64,000 nucleotides of DNA. It comes from Pseudomonas pseudonitroreducens. GTDB lineage: Bacteria; Pseudomonadota; Gammaproteobacteria; Pseudomonadales; Pseudomonadaceae. Position 1 is the first letter of the stretch, and each line of letters starts with the position of its first letter. Of the stretch, positions 7,324 to 15,397 are shown in pieces. The position numbers and the translations under genes are program-made. A model generated the notes under the pieces. The model searched no databases. It saw only the letters and a list, made by a program, of their open reading frames with translations, and was not told the DNA's origin. The stretch lies in NCBI RefSeq assembly GCF_021603645.1, contig NZ_BQHJ01000015.1:1-64000 (forward strand). Reading direction: 5' to 3'.

Positions 7324-8240
7324 GCTGGGGTCTCCACTTGCCAGGCATTGCTGGTGGCGCCGCGCCAGACCTCCGGGTCGCGCAGCACACCGTATTCATG
7401 CAGCCACTGGGCGTAGGGCTGCAGCAGTGCTTCGCGCTGTTCGCCCCAGCGGCCCTGATGCAGCCAGCTGGGCGCGATGCGCCGCAGGGATTCTGCCAGC
7501 ATCTCGCGGGGAAAGTAGGGAATGGTGCGTTCGTAGACCGGCAACGCGGCTTCCGGCTCGGCTGCCGCCGCGAGGAATCCCCGCGCGGTGACAGCAAGGA
7601 AACGTCGGGCGATCTCAACGTTGGCATCGAGCCAGTCTTCGCGCGCGCCCAGCAGATAGCTGTGATAGGGCGGGGCGCCGATCTCGTCCACCGGCAACAC
7701 CACGCGGCGCTCATCGGCGATGGGGCTGGGCAGCAGCGCTTCCCAGGCCCAGTAGCCGCCGAAGCTGGCATCGGCGACGCCGGCGGCCAGGTCTTCCGGG
7801 CGCAATTCGCGAAAACCTGCGTCCACCAGTTCCACGGTATCGGGATCGCCGCCGTCCTGGCTCACCAGGTGGCGCACCATGGCCAGGCCGCGCGGCGTCG
7901 GGTTGAGCGCCAGGCGCTTGCCCTGCAGGTCGCGGGGGCGGCGGATGCCGCTGTCGGTGAGAGTCTGGATCGATTCCAGGCCGCGATGGTTGATCGCCGC
8001 CACGCCGAGCAGTGGCTGGCCGAGTTCACGGCGCACCAGCAGGCGATTGCTGGGGAACACGCCGAACGCGGCGGCGCCGCGCAGCAGGTGGTCGAGGGTG
8101 TCGCCGTGGTAGGGGTCGTGCACCACCAGTTCCACGTCCAGCCCCGCCTCGCGGTACCAGCCGCGTTCGCGGGCGAGGTAGAAGCCGGCCGAATTGGGCC
8201 AGGGGTGGAAGTATTCGAGTATGACCCTCAGGGCGAACAT
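7320..8240 (-). CDS. NMT1/THI5-like substrate-binding-fold protein without a signal peptide
   Basis: 306 residues from the ATG at 8240, preceded by GGAG 8 bases upstream. A TTG 15 bases further up is an unlikely start. The opening FALRVILEYFHPWPNSAGFY, then ARERGWYREAGLDVELV, is the hallmark of the SsuA/THI5-like periplasmic-binding fold. No signal peptide or lipobox is visible with either start and no ABC permease or ATPase gene is nearby, so the protein is probably cytoplasmic. THI5 enzymes make the thiamine pyrimidine, but they carry a CCCFC motif that is absent here. It may be a sensor, a binding partner or an enzyme. First gene of the operon controlled from 8305-8320. Confidence 0.75.
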   Translation of the reverse strand: MFALRVILEYFHPWPNSAGFYLARERGWYREAGLDVELVVHDPYHGDTLDHLLRGAAAFGVFPSNRLLVRRELGQPLLGVAAINHRGLESIQTLTDSGIRRPRDLQGKRLALNPTPRGLAMVRHLVSQDGGDPDTVELVDAGFRELRPEDLAAGVADASFGGYWAWEALLPSPIADERRVVLPVDEIGAPPYHSYLLGAREDWLDANVEIARRFLAVTARGFLAAAAEPEAALPVYERTIPYFPREMLAESLRRIAPSWLHQGRWGEQREALLQPYAQWLHEYGVLRDPEVWRGATSNAWQVETPA

Positions 8241-8304
8241 GAAGCCTTTCTCCAAAACGGCCAGCGGCCGATGACTGCGATGGGGCGTATTCCAAGGCAG
8301 AACA

Positions 8305-8320
8305 ATTGGTATATACCAAT
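8305..8320. promoter_or_regulatory. Predicted HutC/GntR operator, 16-bp perfect palindrome
   Basis: ATTGGTATATACCAAT contains GTATATAC, an exact match to the GTNTANAC core bound by HutC-subfamily GntR regulators. It lies 65 bases upstream of the first operon gene (start at 8240) and about 210 bases upstream of the divergent mtnB. The regulator encoded at 1666-2403 is the obvious partner. Confidence 0.75.
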
Positions 8321-8528
8321 ATGAATTTCACAGGTTTTTATAACCTTAACGAATAATAACTCCTCGGCAGCGGGCGGCGGGCAGATAGCTCGCTGCCAGG
8401 TGTCGTCGTTGCGATGGATCGCTCTGGCGCGGGCGTGCGCGAGTTATGACCTCATGCGATTAAGGTATTTCTAGCCGCAGGTGCGCATGGCTAGAGTGGC
8501 GACCTCTTCCAACAGCACCGGCGCTCGC

Positions 8529-9155
8529 ATGACTGACACCCGCCAGCAACTCACCCGGCAGATCATCGACGCCGGCCGCTTCCTCTACCAGCGCGGCTGG
8601 TCGCCCGCCACCAGCAGCAACTATTCCACGCGCCTGGCGGCTGACCGCGCACTGCTCACGGTTTCGGGCAAGCACAAGGGCCAGCTCGGCGAGGACGACG
8701 TGCTGGAAACCGATCTCGCCGGTAACAGCCTGGAGCCGGGCAAGAAGCCCTCGGCGGAAACCCTGCTGCACACCCAGCTCTACGCCTGGCGCGCGGAGAT
8801 CGGTGCGGTGCTGCACACCCATTCGGTCAACGCCACGGTGCTCTCGCGCCTGACCGTGGGCTACCGCCTGGAGCTGCAAGACTACGAACTGCAGAAGGCC
8901 TTCAGCGGTGTCACCACCCATGAAGGCCGTGTCACCGTGCCGATCTTCGACAATGACCAGGACATCGCCCGCCTGGCCGCCAGGGTGCAGCCCTGGCTGG
9001 ATGCGCACCCGGATTGCCCCGGTTACCTGATTCGCGGCCATGGCCTGTACACCTGGGGCGCACGGATGAGCGATGCGTTGCGCCAGGTCGAGGCGTTCGA
9101 GTTTCTCTTCGAATGCGAACTGAAGCTGCTGAGCCTGCGCGGCGGTCGAGGCTAG
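8529..9155 (+). CDS. mtnB: Methylthioribulose-1-phosphate dehydratase
   Basis: 208 residues of the class II aldolase/adducin fold. It carries GWSPATSSNYSTRL, SGKHKGQL, KPSAETLLHTQLYAWR and the zinc ligands of VLHTHSVNATVL (HTH), with a third His in YLIRGHGLYTWG. The enzyme dehydrates 5-methylthioribulose 1-phosphate in the methionine salvage pathway. The ATG at 8529 was chosen over a longer frame because MTDTRQQL is the normal family start. The partner genes mtnC and mtnD, which often sit beside it, are not in the window. It is divergent from the operon at 1666-8240 and ends overlapping the convergent diguanylate cyclase by 4 bases. Confidence 0.9.
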   Translation: MTDTRQQLTRQIIDAGRFLYQRGWSPATSSNYSTRLAADRALLTVSGKHKGQLGEDDVLETDLAGNSLEPGKKPSAETLLHTQLYAWRAEIGAVLHTHSVNATVLSRLTVGYRLELQDYELQKAFSGVTTHEGRVTVPIFDNDQDIARLAARVQPWLDAHPDCPGYLIRGHGLYTWGARMSDALRQVEAFEFLFECELKLLSLRGGRG

Positions 9156-10633
9156 GACGACTCGACCTCGGCGGGGTGGAAGCCGACCACGCGGTTGCGC
9201 CCGCCATTCTTTGCCTGGTATAGCGCGCTGTCGGCAGATTGCAGCAACTCGGCCCAGTTCGCCGGGCTGAAGCGCGAGGTGCTGGCGACGCCGATGCTCA
9301 GGGTGACTACGCCCAGCGGGCCATGTTCGTGCGGTACGGCGAGGCCCTGCAGGCTGGCGCGGATGTGTTCGGCCAGTTCCAGCGCATCGGCTTCTTCGCT
9401 GTCGCCCAGTAATACGACGAATTCCTCGCCGCCGAAACGCGCCGCGCAATCGGCCGGGCGCCGGGTCCACTCGGCGATCACCTGGGCCACGGTCCTGAGC
9501 GCCGCATCGCCGGCGGGGTGACCGTAGCGGTCGTTGTAGGCCTTGAACTTGTCGATATCCATGAGCATCACCGACAGTGCCGCACCGCTGCGCTGGTATC
9601 GCGACCACTCGTGGCCGGCGCGCAGGTCGAAGGCGCGGCGGTTGTTCAGCCCGGTCAGCGGGTCGGTGCTGGCCGCCATCTGCAGCTCGGCTTCTTTGCG
9701 GTCGCGCTGGCGCATCTGGCGCAGGGCGATCAGTGCCAGGCCGATCACCGTGCCATCCAGGGCGAGACCCAGCAGGGCGATCAATCCGCCGCGCCAGTAC
9801 CAGTCCTCGTAGATCTCGCTGGAGGGCAGGGCCACGCTGAACACCAGCGGGTAGCCCTCCACGGGGCGGAAGTCGTGCCAGCGTTTGACACCGTCGCTGC
9901 CGAGGTCGAAGAAGGTCTCCTCGCCGCTGGCCAGGTAGCGCTCCAGCGCTCCGCCCAGGGGCTCGGTGGGCGGCGAGTCGGGCCAGCGCGCCAGTAACGT
10001 GCCGTCGCGCATGTGCAGGCTGACGCTGCCGCCTTCGCCCAGGTTGAGGCCGCTGAACAGGTCGTGGAAGTAGTTCAGCTCCAGATTGGCGCCGACGACC
10101 CCGGCGAAGCTGCCATCGGCGCGCTCCAGTCGCCGGCTCAGGGCGATGCTGCTGCGCGCATTGCTGGAATAGGGGATGTAGGGATGGCTGATCAGCAGTG
10201 CATTGCCCCTGGCCTCGCGCTGCGCCTGGAAGTACTCGCGGCCGGAGAGATCCAGGCGCGGGGGGATTTCCTTGCCGAAGCTGAAGGTCGCCACGCCATC
10301 GGCATTGGTAATGAATACCGAGCCCATGCCGCGGGTCGGTGCGGTGTAGTCCTTGAGCAGCGAGTCGCGCACCGTGCTCGACAGCGCACGCACCTCGGGC
10401 TCGGCGTGGGCGTGCACCACCGCTTCCAGGGTCATGTCGTAGAGGTCGAGGTTGCGCTGGATATCACGCTGCACCAGCAGGGCGATGTTGTGGCCATTGG
10501 CGCTGGCGACTTCCAGCGCGTCCTGGCGCATTTCCAGGATGGCCCAGAGCGACAGGGCGCTGATGGCGGCAGTCAGGCCCAGGCTGCTGGCCAGGATGGT
10601 GCTGGAGCGGTGGATCGGCATGCCGGTGTCCAT
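9152..10633 (-). CDS. Membrane diguanylate cyclase with periplasmic Cache sensor domain
   Basis: About 493 residues from the ATG at 10633. A longer frame upstream is not convincing. An N-terminal membrane helix (STILASSLGLTAAISALSLW) is followed by a double-Cache-like periplasmic domain, a second membrane helix (WRGGLIALLGLALDGTVIGL) and a C-terminal GGDEF domain. The active site reads GGEEF, so it is likely active, and an inhibitory RxxD site (RPAD) lies five residues before it, giving product feedback. It makes cyclic di-GMP in response to an external ligand, unknown here. Convergent with mtnB. Confidence 0.9.
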   Translation of the reverse strand: MDTGMPIHRSSTILASSLGLTAAISALSLWAILEMRQDALEVASANGHNIALLVQRDIQRNLDLYDMTLEAVVHAHAEPEVRALSSTVRDSLLKDYTAPTRGMGSVFITNADGVATFSFGKEIPPRLDLSGREYFQAQREARGNALLISHPYIPYSSNARSSIALSRRLERADGSFAGVVGANLELNYFHDLFSGLNLGEGGSVSLHMRDGTLLARWPDSPPTEPLGGALERYLASGEETFFDLGSDGVKRWHDFRPVEGYPLVFSVALPSSEIYEDWYWRGGLIALLGLALDGTVIGLALIALRQMRQRDRKEAELQMAASTDPLTGLNNRRAFDLRAGHEWSRYQRSGAALSVMLMDIDKFKAYNDRYGHPAGDAALRTVAQVIAEWTRRPADCAARFGGEEFVVLLGDSEEADALELAEHIRASLQGLAVPHEHGPLGVVTLSIGVASTSRFSPANWAELLQSADSALYQAKNGGRNRVVGFHPAEVESS

Positions 10634-10744
10634 ACGAAGCTGCAAGTGAGGCGGCCGCGCGGTTGCGGCGCGTGCCTCAAGGCATATAGCAGCTAACGGC
10701 CAGGTTGTCCGGGCTCCAGCGCAGGCGTGGAGGTTTTTCCGGGC

Positions 10745-10775
10745 AAAAAAAATGCTGCCTGGATCAGGCAGCATT
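10745..10775 (-). terminator. Intrinsic terminator downstream of the siderophore receptor
   Basis: On the minus strand, a 10-bp stem AATGCTGCCT / AGGCAGCATT with a 5-base loop is followed by a run of eight T. It lies about 75 bases after the receptor stop codon and ends the sigma/anti-sigma/receptor unit. Confidence 0.9.
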
Positions 10776-10848
10776 CATGGGTCACGCACCATTGGTGACT
10801 GGCTTCAGTCTGCCGGCGCGAGATTAAGCTTTGATGAAGGCGCGATCC

Positions 10849-13389
10849 TCAGTAGGTCGCCCGCACGGTCAGCATGAAGTTGCGCGGGTCGCCGTAGACG
10901 TTGCCGTAGGTCGAGGTGCCGACGGTCTGGTAGTACTTCTTGTCGAACAGGTTGTTGCCGTTGAGCGCGACGTTCCAGTGTTCGTCCAGCTGGTAGTCGA
11001 CCAGGGCGTTCCACACCGCGTAGCCACTTTGCTGGTAGTCGAATGGCACGTCGGCCTGCGTCACCTTGCCGTTGCTGTCGTAGGTGGAGGCGGTGCCGCT
11101 GACCTTGGTCGCGCTCTGGATATCGACGCCGCCGCCGACGCGGAACTTCGACCAGTCGCCTGGCAGGCGGTAGGTGGTGAACAGCTTGGCCAGGTGCTTG
11201 GGCGTGATGGTGCTCAGCTCACCGCCGACGGTGCGGTTCTTGTTGAGGTTGAGGGTGTAGCTGGCCATGACCATCCAGTCCGGCAGCAGCTCGCCGGAGA
11301 TTTCCATGTCGATGCCCTTGCTGGTCACCTCGCCGCCGTTGACGTAGCAGCAGTTGCCGCCGAACAGCACCGAGGTGGCCTCGTACTGCGGGTCGAGCAC
11401 GGCCTGGTCTTCGCGCTTGGTGTAGTAGAGCGCCACGCTGGTGTTCAGCTTGCCGTCGAACAACTCGCCCTTCAGGCCGGTTTCGTAGGTCTTGCCGGTC
11501 ATGGGGTCGAGGGTGCTGCCGCTGCCCAGCGGGCCGGCCATGAGGTTCTGCTGCGGTTTGAAGATTTCCGCGTAGCTGGCGTAGGCGGCCCACTCGTCGC
11601 TGAGGTCGTAGACGATGCCGCCGAACGGTGTGGTCCTGGTCGGTTCGCGCATGTCGACGCGCGACTGCACGCCCCAGGTGCCATTGGCCAGGGTCTGGTA
11701 GGTCTGGTCGAACTTGTAGCGTTGCACCCGCGCGCCGAGGATCAGGTGCAGTGGCTCGGCCAACTGCAGGCGCAGGCTGGAGTAGAGGCCGTACTGGGTC
11801 TGGCTGTTGGGGCTGTAGTTGCGGGTAACGTCCGGGCGCTCGCCGGGGTCGTTCCAGGGCGTGGAGTTCGGGTCGAACACGTTTACCGCGCCACCGGCCG
11901 TGCTGAAGCGCGGCGTGCCCTGCCAGCGGCTGTCGATGTCCTGGTAGTCGCCGCCGACGGTGAGCTGGTGATTCAGGCCGAACAGGCTGAAGTTGCCCGA
12001 GACGTTGGCGTCCCAGAGGTTCTGCTCGCTCCACTGGGTAATCCAGGTGCCGTAGCGGGTGACGCCGGCGCCGGTGACCGGGTTCACCGAGCCCAGGGTG
12101 GTGGCGTTGTTGGTCTCGATGGTGTCGTAGATGTTGGTGTAGCTGAGGTTGAGCTTCCAGTCGTCGTTCAGGCGCTGGTCGAGCTTGGCGAAGTACTCGC
12201 GGGAGAAACCGTCGGCGTAGGCCCAGGTCGTGGACAGGCCGGTATGGCGCGGCAGGCCGAGATCAACGCCGTTGCTGTAGCGTGGTACGGCGTTGGCGGT
12301 GCCGGTTTCGTGGACCTTGTTGAAGCGCAGCCCGGCGGTGAGCAGGGTGTCGTCGGTGACATCGGCTTCCAGCACGCCGTAGAAGATCGGCTTGTCGGTG
12401 GCGCGGTTGTCGGTGAAGTACTGGCGGTCCTGGTAGGCAACCACCGCGCGCCCGCGCAGCTTGCCGTCGAAGCCGAGTGGGCCGGTGACATCGAACTCGC
12501 TGCGGTAGTTGTCCCAGCTGCCGGCGGAGGCGCTGAACTTGAGCTGGTAGGTATCCAGCGGGCGCTTGCGCACCAGGTTGATGATGCCGCCGGGGTCGCC
12601 GGTGCCGCCGAACAGCGCGGAGCTGCCGCGCAGTACTTCGACGTGGTCGAACTCGGCCATGTCGTAGACGTTGGAGGAGTAGAAGGAGCCGGCGGTGGTG
12701 CCCAGCGCCATGGGCGCCGCGCCGTCGAGCTGGATGTTCTGGATGGCGAAGCCGCGCGAGTAGAAGTCCTGGATGCGGAAGGTGTTGCTCTGCACGGTGA
12801 TGCCCGGCACGGCCTTCATGGCGTCGTTGAGGTCGGCGATCTGGCGGTCGTCCATCAACTGGCGGGTGATCACCGAGACCGACTGCGGGGTTTCCTTCAG
12901 CGAGGTTGGGGTCTTCGAGCCGACGCTGGTCAGGCCCGGCGTGTAGCTGCCGCTGTTCTCGGTGGCCTGGCCCATGCCCTGGCCCATGATGGTGGTTTCG
13001 CTCATTTCCAGCGCGGCGTCGTCCTGCGGGATGAGCACCAGCTGGTAGCGCTTGCCGTTGCCCTGCGCCGTGCTGCGTTGGGCACTGAGGCCGCTGCCCA
13101 TCAGCATCAGGTCCAGCGCTTCCTCGGCGCTGTAATTGCCGCGCACGGCCTGGCTCTGGCGGTCGCGGGTCAGCTCGGCGTCGGCGGCCAGCAGCAGGCC
13201 GGTCTGTGCGGCCAGCTCGGTGAGCTGGCGGGCCAGCGGGCCGGCGGGGATGTCGAAGCTCTGCCGCTGGGCTTGCTCGGCGCCCGCGACGGCGGAGACC
13301 GAGAGCGGGCCGACGGCGGCCAGGCTCAGGGCAATGGCGAGAAACAGAGGATGTTTTTTGCTCGGGAAGTGCTGGTCTTGGCGTGGCAT
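10849..13389 (-). CDS. TonB-dependent siderophore receptor with signalling (STN) domain, FpvA/FoxA type
   Basis: 846 residues. A signal peptide ends near SAVAGAEQ. The STN domain at about residues 40-120 (QSFDIPAGPLARQLTELAAQ) contacts an anti-sigma factor. The plug at about 140-280 (VSVITRQLMDDRQIADLNDA, GGIINLVRKRPLD) is followed by a barrel ending in FMLTVRATY with the usual aromatic terminus. The layout matches receptors for ferric hydroxamate or pyoverdine-type siderophores that signal their own uptake. Upstream on the same strand are the FecI- and FecR-type genes (14733-15266 and 13762-14736). The siderophore cannot be named. No siderophore biosynthesis genes are present, so it may serve a foreign siderophore. 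Confidence 0.93.
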   Translation of the reverse strand: MPRQDQHFPSKKHPLFLAIALSLAAVGPLSVSAVAGAEQAQRQSFDIPAGPLARQLTELAAQTGLLLAADAELTRDRQSQAVRGNYSAEEALDLMLMGSGLSAQRSTAQGNGKRYQLVLIPQDDAALEMSETTIMGQGMGQATENSGSYTPGLTSVGSKTPTSLKETPQSVSVITRQLMDDRQIADLNDAMKAVPGITVQSNTFRIQDFYSRGFAIQNIQLDGAAPMALGTTAGSFYSSNVYDMAEFDHVEVLRGSSALFGGTGDPGGIINLVRKRPLDTYQLKFSASAGSWDNYRSEFDVTGPLGFDGKLRGRAVVAYQDRQYFTDNRATDKPIFYGVLEADVTDDTLLTAGLRFNKVHETGTANAVPRYSNGVDLGLPRHTGLSTTWAYADGFSREYFAKLDQRLNDDWKLNLSYTNIYDTIETNNATTLGSVNPVTGAGVTRYGTWITQWSEQNLWDANVSGNFSLFGLNHQLTVGGDYQDIDSRWQGTPRFSTAGGAVNVFDPNSTPWNDPGERPDVTRNYSPNSQTQYGLYSSLRLQLAEPLHLILGARVQRYKFDQTYQTLANGTWGVQSRVDMREPTRTTPFGGIVYDLSDEWAAYASYAEIFKPQQNLMAGPLGSGSTLDPMTGKTYETGLKGELFDGKLNTSVALYYTKREDQAVLDPQYEATSVLFGGNCCYVNGGEVTSKGIDMEISGELLPDWMVMASYTLNLNKNRTVGGELSTITPKHLAKLFTTYRLPGDWSKFRVGGGVDIQSATKVSGTASTYDSNGKVTQADVPFDYQQSGYAVWNALVDYQLDEHWNVALNGNNLFDKKYYQTVGTSTYGNVYGDPRNFMLTVRATY

Positions 13390-13514
13390 TCCGGTTCCTT
13401 GGCGTCCGGTTATTAGGGGTGTTTCCTAGTAATCCGAAACAGAACGGAAAATCGGAACCATTCTCGAAAACTTTTTCTGGGTGCGAGCTGCCTGGGCTGG
13501 TGGGCCGCAGGGCG

Positions 13515-13745
13515 GTTCGCGAGCAAGCTCGCTCCTACAGGTGGGGTCGCGCTCTTCGTGGGAGCGAGCTTGCTCCTACAGGCGGGGTCGCGCTCTTCGT
13601 AGGAGTGAGCTTGCTCCTACAGGTGGGGTCGCGCTCTTCGTAGGAGTGAGCTTGCTCCTACAGGTGGGGTCGCGCTCTTCGTAGGAGCGAGCTTGCTCCT
13701 ACAGGTGGAGTCGCGCTCTTCGTAGGAGCGAGCTTGCTCGCGAAC
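13515..13745. repeat. REP-type array: five 41-bp tandem units closed by perfect 24-bp terminal inverted repeats
   Basis: The unit GTAGGAGYGAGCTTGCTCCT plus a 21-base spacer recurs every 41 bases (anchors at 13571, 13612, 13653, 13694, 13735). The array starts with GTTCGCGAGCAAGC... at 13515-13538 and ends with its exact reverse complement at 13722-13745. Each unit can fold into a hairpin. The array fills most of the gap between the anti-sigma gene (ends 13762) and the receptor gene (starts 13389), inside one operon. The same terminal sequence occurs as a simple pair at 52188-52256. Confidence 0.9.
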
Positions 13746-13761
13746 AGAGGTGCCTGCTCGG

Positions 13762-14736
13762 TTAGCTGCGCGGTACCACCGTCAGCCACCAGTCGAATCG
13801 CCGCTGCACGCGCACCGGCAGTGCTTCTTCCAGCTGCGCCAGGACCTGGTCGGTGTCGGCCAGCGGGAAGCTGCCCATGACGCGCAGGCGCGCTACGCTC
13901 GGGTCGACGCCGAGGTGGCCGCGCCGGTAGCCGCGCAGCTCTGCGATGAATTCGTCCAGCGGCATGTCTTCGGCCAGCAGCAGGCCACGGCTCCACGCTT
14001 CGCGGCGGGCTTCTGCGCGCGTCAGCGCACCGGCCGTAGTGGCATCGAAGATGACGCCCTGGCCCGCCTGCAGGGTGAGGCTGGCGCCGCTGTCCTGCAG
14101 GGTGGTGCGCACCGCGCCCTGGTAGACGTTGAGCTGGGTGCGTGGGCCGAGCTCGCGCACACTGAAACGGGTGCCCAGCGGTTGCAGCAGGCCGGCGCGG
14201 GTACGCACCTGGAAGGGGCGGCTGTCGCCGTGCCCGGTCTCGATCAGTACTTCTCCGGCGTACAGCAGCAGCTCGCGGCGGGTCGCGTCGAACTGCACGT
14301 CCAGCGCGCTGCCGCTGTTGAGCCAGAGTTGCGTGCCATCGCTGAGCCGTTCGCTGCGGCGCTCGCCGACCGCCGTGCGGTACTCCGCGCGCCAGGCGTG
14401 CAGGCTGTCGATGGGATTGGCCCGCCAACCCAGCCAGCCGAACAGGCCGGCACCTGCCAGCACGCTGAACTGGCTGAGCAGCCGGCGGCGCGTGTGCTTG
14501 CCGTTGCGCAGGGTGGTCAGCGTCCGGTGCGCGGCGGGACCTTGCTGCTGGATACCGGCGAAGCGCTGGCTGATCCGTTCGATGTAGCTCCAGGCCAGGC
14601 GCTGCGCCTCGCCCTGGTCCAGCCAGCGGCGCCATTGGGCGTGAAGCTCGGCGTCGTTGGGCGCCTCCTGCAGGCGCGCGAACCAGTCGGCGGCAGATTC
14701 CAGCGTGGCGTGGTCGAGGCCGGGTTTCGCGCTCAC
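13762..14736 (-). CDS. FecR-type anti-sigma factor
   Basis: 324 residues read from a GTG that overlaps the sigma gene's TGA (GTGA). An N-terminal cytoplasmic sigma-binding domain (ESAADWFARLQEAPNDAELH) is followed by one membrane helix (SVLAGAGLFGWLGW, about residue 110) and a periplasmic FecR domain (RLSDGTQLWLNSGSALDVQF, LLLYAGEVLIETGHG). A C-terminal portion would contact the receptor STN domain. The protein holds and then activates the sigma factor when the receptor is loaded. The overlap with the sigma gene fits strict stoichiometry. The GTG start is supported by the overlap and by the family's usual length. Confidence 0.9.
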   Translation of the reverse strand: MSAKPGLDHATLESAADWFARLQEAPNDAELHAQWRRWLDQGEAQRLAWSYIERISQRFAGIQQQGPAAHRTLTTLRNGKHTRRRLLSQFSVLAGAGLFGWLGWRANPIDSLHAWRAEYRTAVGERRSERLSDGTQLWLNSGSALDVQFDATRRELLLYAGEVLIETGHGDSRPFQVRTRAGLLQPLGTRFSVRELGPRTQLNVYQGAVRTTLQDSGASLTLQAGQGVIFDATTAGALTRAEARREAWSRGLLLAEDMPLDEFIAELRGYRRGHLGVDPSVARLRVMGSFPLADTDQVLAQLEEALPVRVQRRFDWWLTVVPRS

Positions 14737-15266
14737 TGCAGCACTCCGTCCAGCTCCGCTTCGAGCAGGGCGCAGTGGAGCATGGCCTGGGCGATGTACT
14801 TGGTCACCGTGCGCACGGAAACACCCAGCTCCTCGGCGATCTCCCGGTAGCCCAGGCCGTGCAGTTGCGACAGGCTGAAGGCGGCGGCCACCCTGGGCGG
14901 CAGGCGCTCCAGCAGGTCCTGCAGCTGGCCGAGGGTTTCCAGGATGATCGCCTGGTGCTCCTGGGACGGCCAATGGCTTTCCGGCACCTGCGCCAGGGCT
15001 TCGAGCCAGGCTTTCTCCAACTGCTTGCGGCGCCAGAAGTCGACGCACAGGTGCAGCGAGATGCGGCTCAGGTAGGCACGGGCGTGCACGTCGCTGTCGA
15101 ATTCGCGCGGCTGGGCCAGCAGGCGCACGAAGACGTCCTGGGCCAGCTCGGCGGCGTCGCTGGCGTTGCCCAGGCGGCGATTGATCCATTGCTGGATCCA
15201 GCCGTGGTTCTCGCGATAGAGGCTGGCCACTTGGGCACGATGGACGCAGGCGATGGGTCGGGTCAT
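14733..15266 (-). CDS. ECF sigma factor of the FecI (iron-starvation) type
   Basis: 177 residues. Region 2 spans about 15-85 (GNASDAAELAQDVFVRLLAQ, then ARAYLSRISLHLCVDFWRR). Region 4 spans about 115-165 (LLERLPPRVAAAFSLSQLHG, GYREIAEELGVSVRTVTKYI). FecI-type factors transcribe the cognate receptor gene on siderophore signalling. The start at 15266 was chosen because the frame upstream runs through the neighbouring LysR gene. A Fur-box-like site lies 25-43 bases ahead. Expected target: the promoter of the receptor at 13389. Confidence 0.92.
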   Translation of the reverse strand: MTRPIACVHRAQVASLYRENHGWIQQWINRRLGNASDAAELAQDVFVRLLAQPREFDSDVHARAYLSRISLHLCVDFWRRKQLEKAWLEALAQVPESHWPSQEHQAIILETLGQLQDLLERLPPRVAAAFSLSQLHGLGYREIAEELGVSVRTVTKYIAQAMLHCALLEAELDGVLQ

Positions 15267-15290
15267 GGGAGGCCAGGCGAGGAGAGTTGT

Positions 15291-15309
15291 GCAAATGCGA
15301 ATTATTATC
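15291..15309 (-). promoter_or_regulatory. Fur-box-like site before the sigma factor gene
   Basis: On the minus strand GATAATAATTCGCATTTGC matches 13 of the 19 bases of the Fur consensus GATAATGATAATCATTATC. It lies 25 bases upstream of the ATG at 15266, as expected for iron repression of a FecI-type gene. Confidence 0.6.
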
Positions 15310-15328
15310 AAAATAACCGAATGCCCGG

Positions 15329-15376
15329 CCTCAGGGCAATCCTCGGGGCATTCCTCAGGGCATTCCTCAGGGTAAA
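15329..15376. repeat. Four 12-bp tandem repeats
   Basis: CCTCAGGGCAAT, CCTCGGGGCATT, CCTCAGGGCATT and CCTCAGGGTAAA follow one another without gaps between the LysR stop codon and the sigma gene promoter. Meaning unknown; it may be a slippage-derived microsatellite. Confidence 0.7.
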
Positions 15377-15397
15377 AGCGCTGCGCAGGGCCTCTCA

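Noticed and set aside
7320-8240. True Thi5 pyrimidine synthase
   Set aside because: The CCCFC motif required by that enzyme is absent, so only fold-level similarity is claimed.
13515-13745. Possible CRISPR array
   Set aside because: Units are directly adjacent 41-bp copies with internal palindromes and no unique spacers, and no cas genes exist here.
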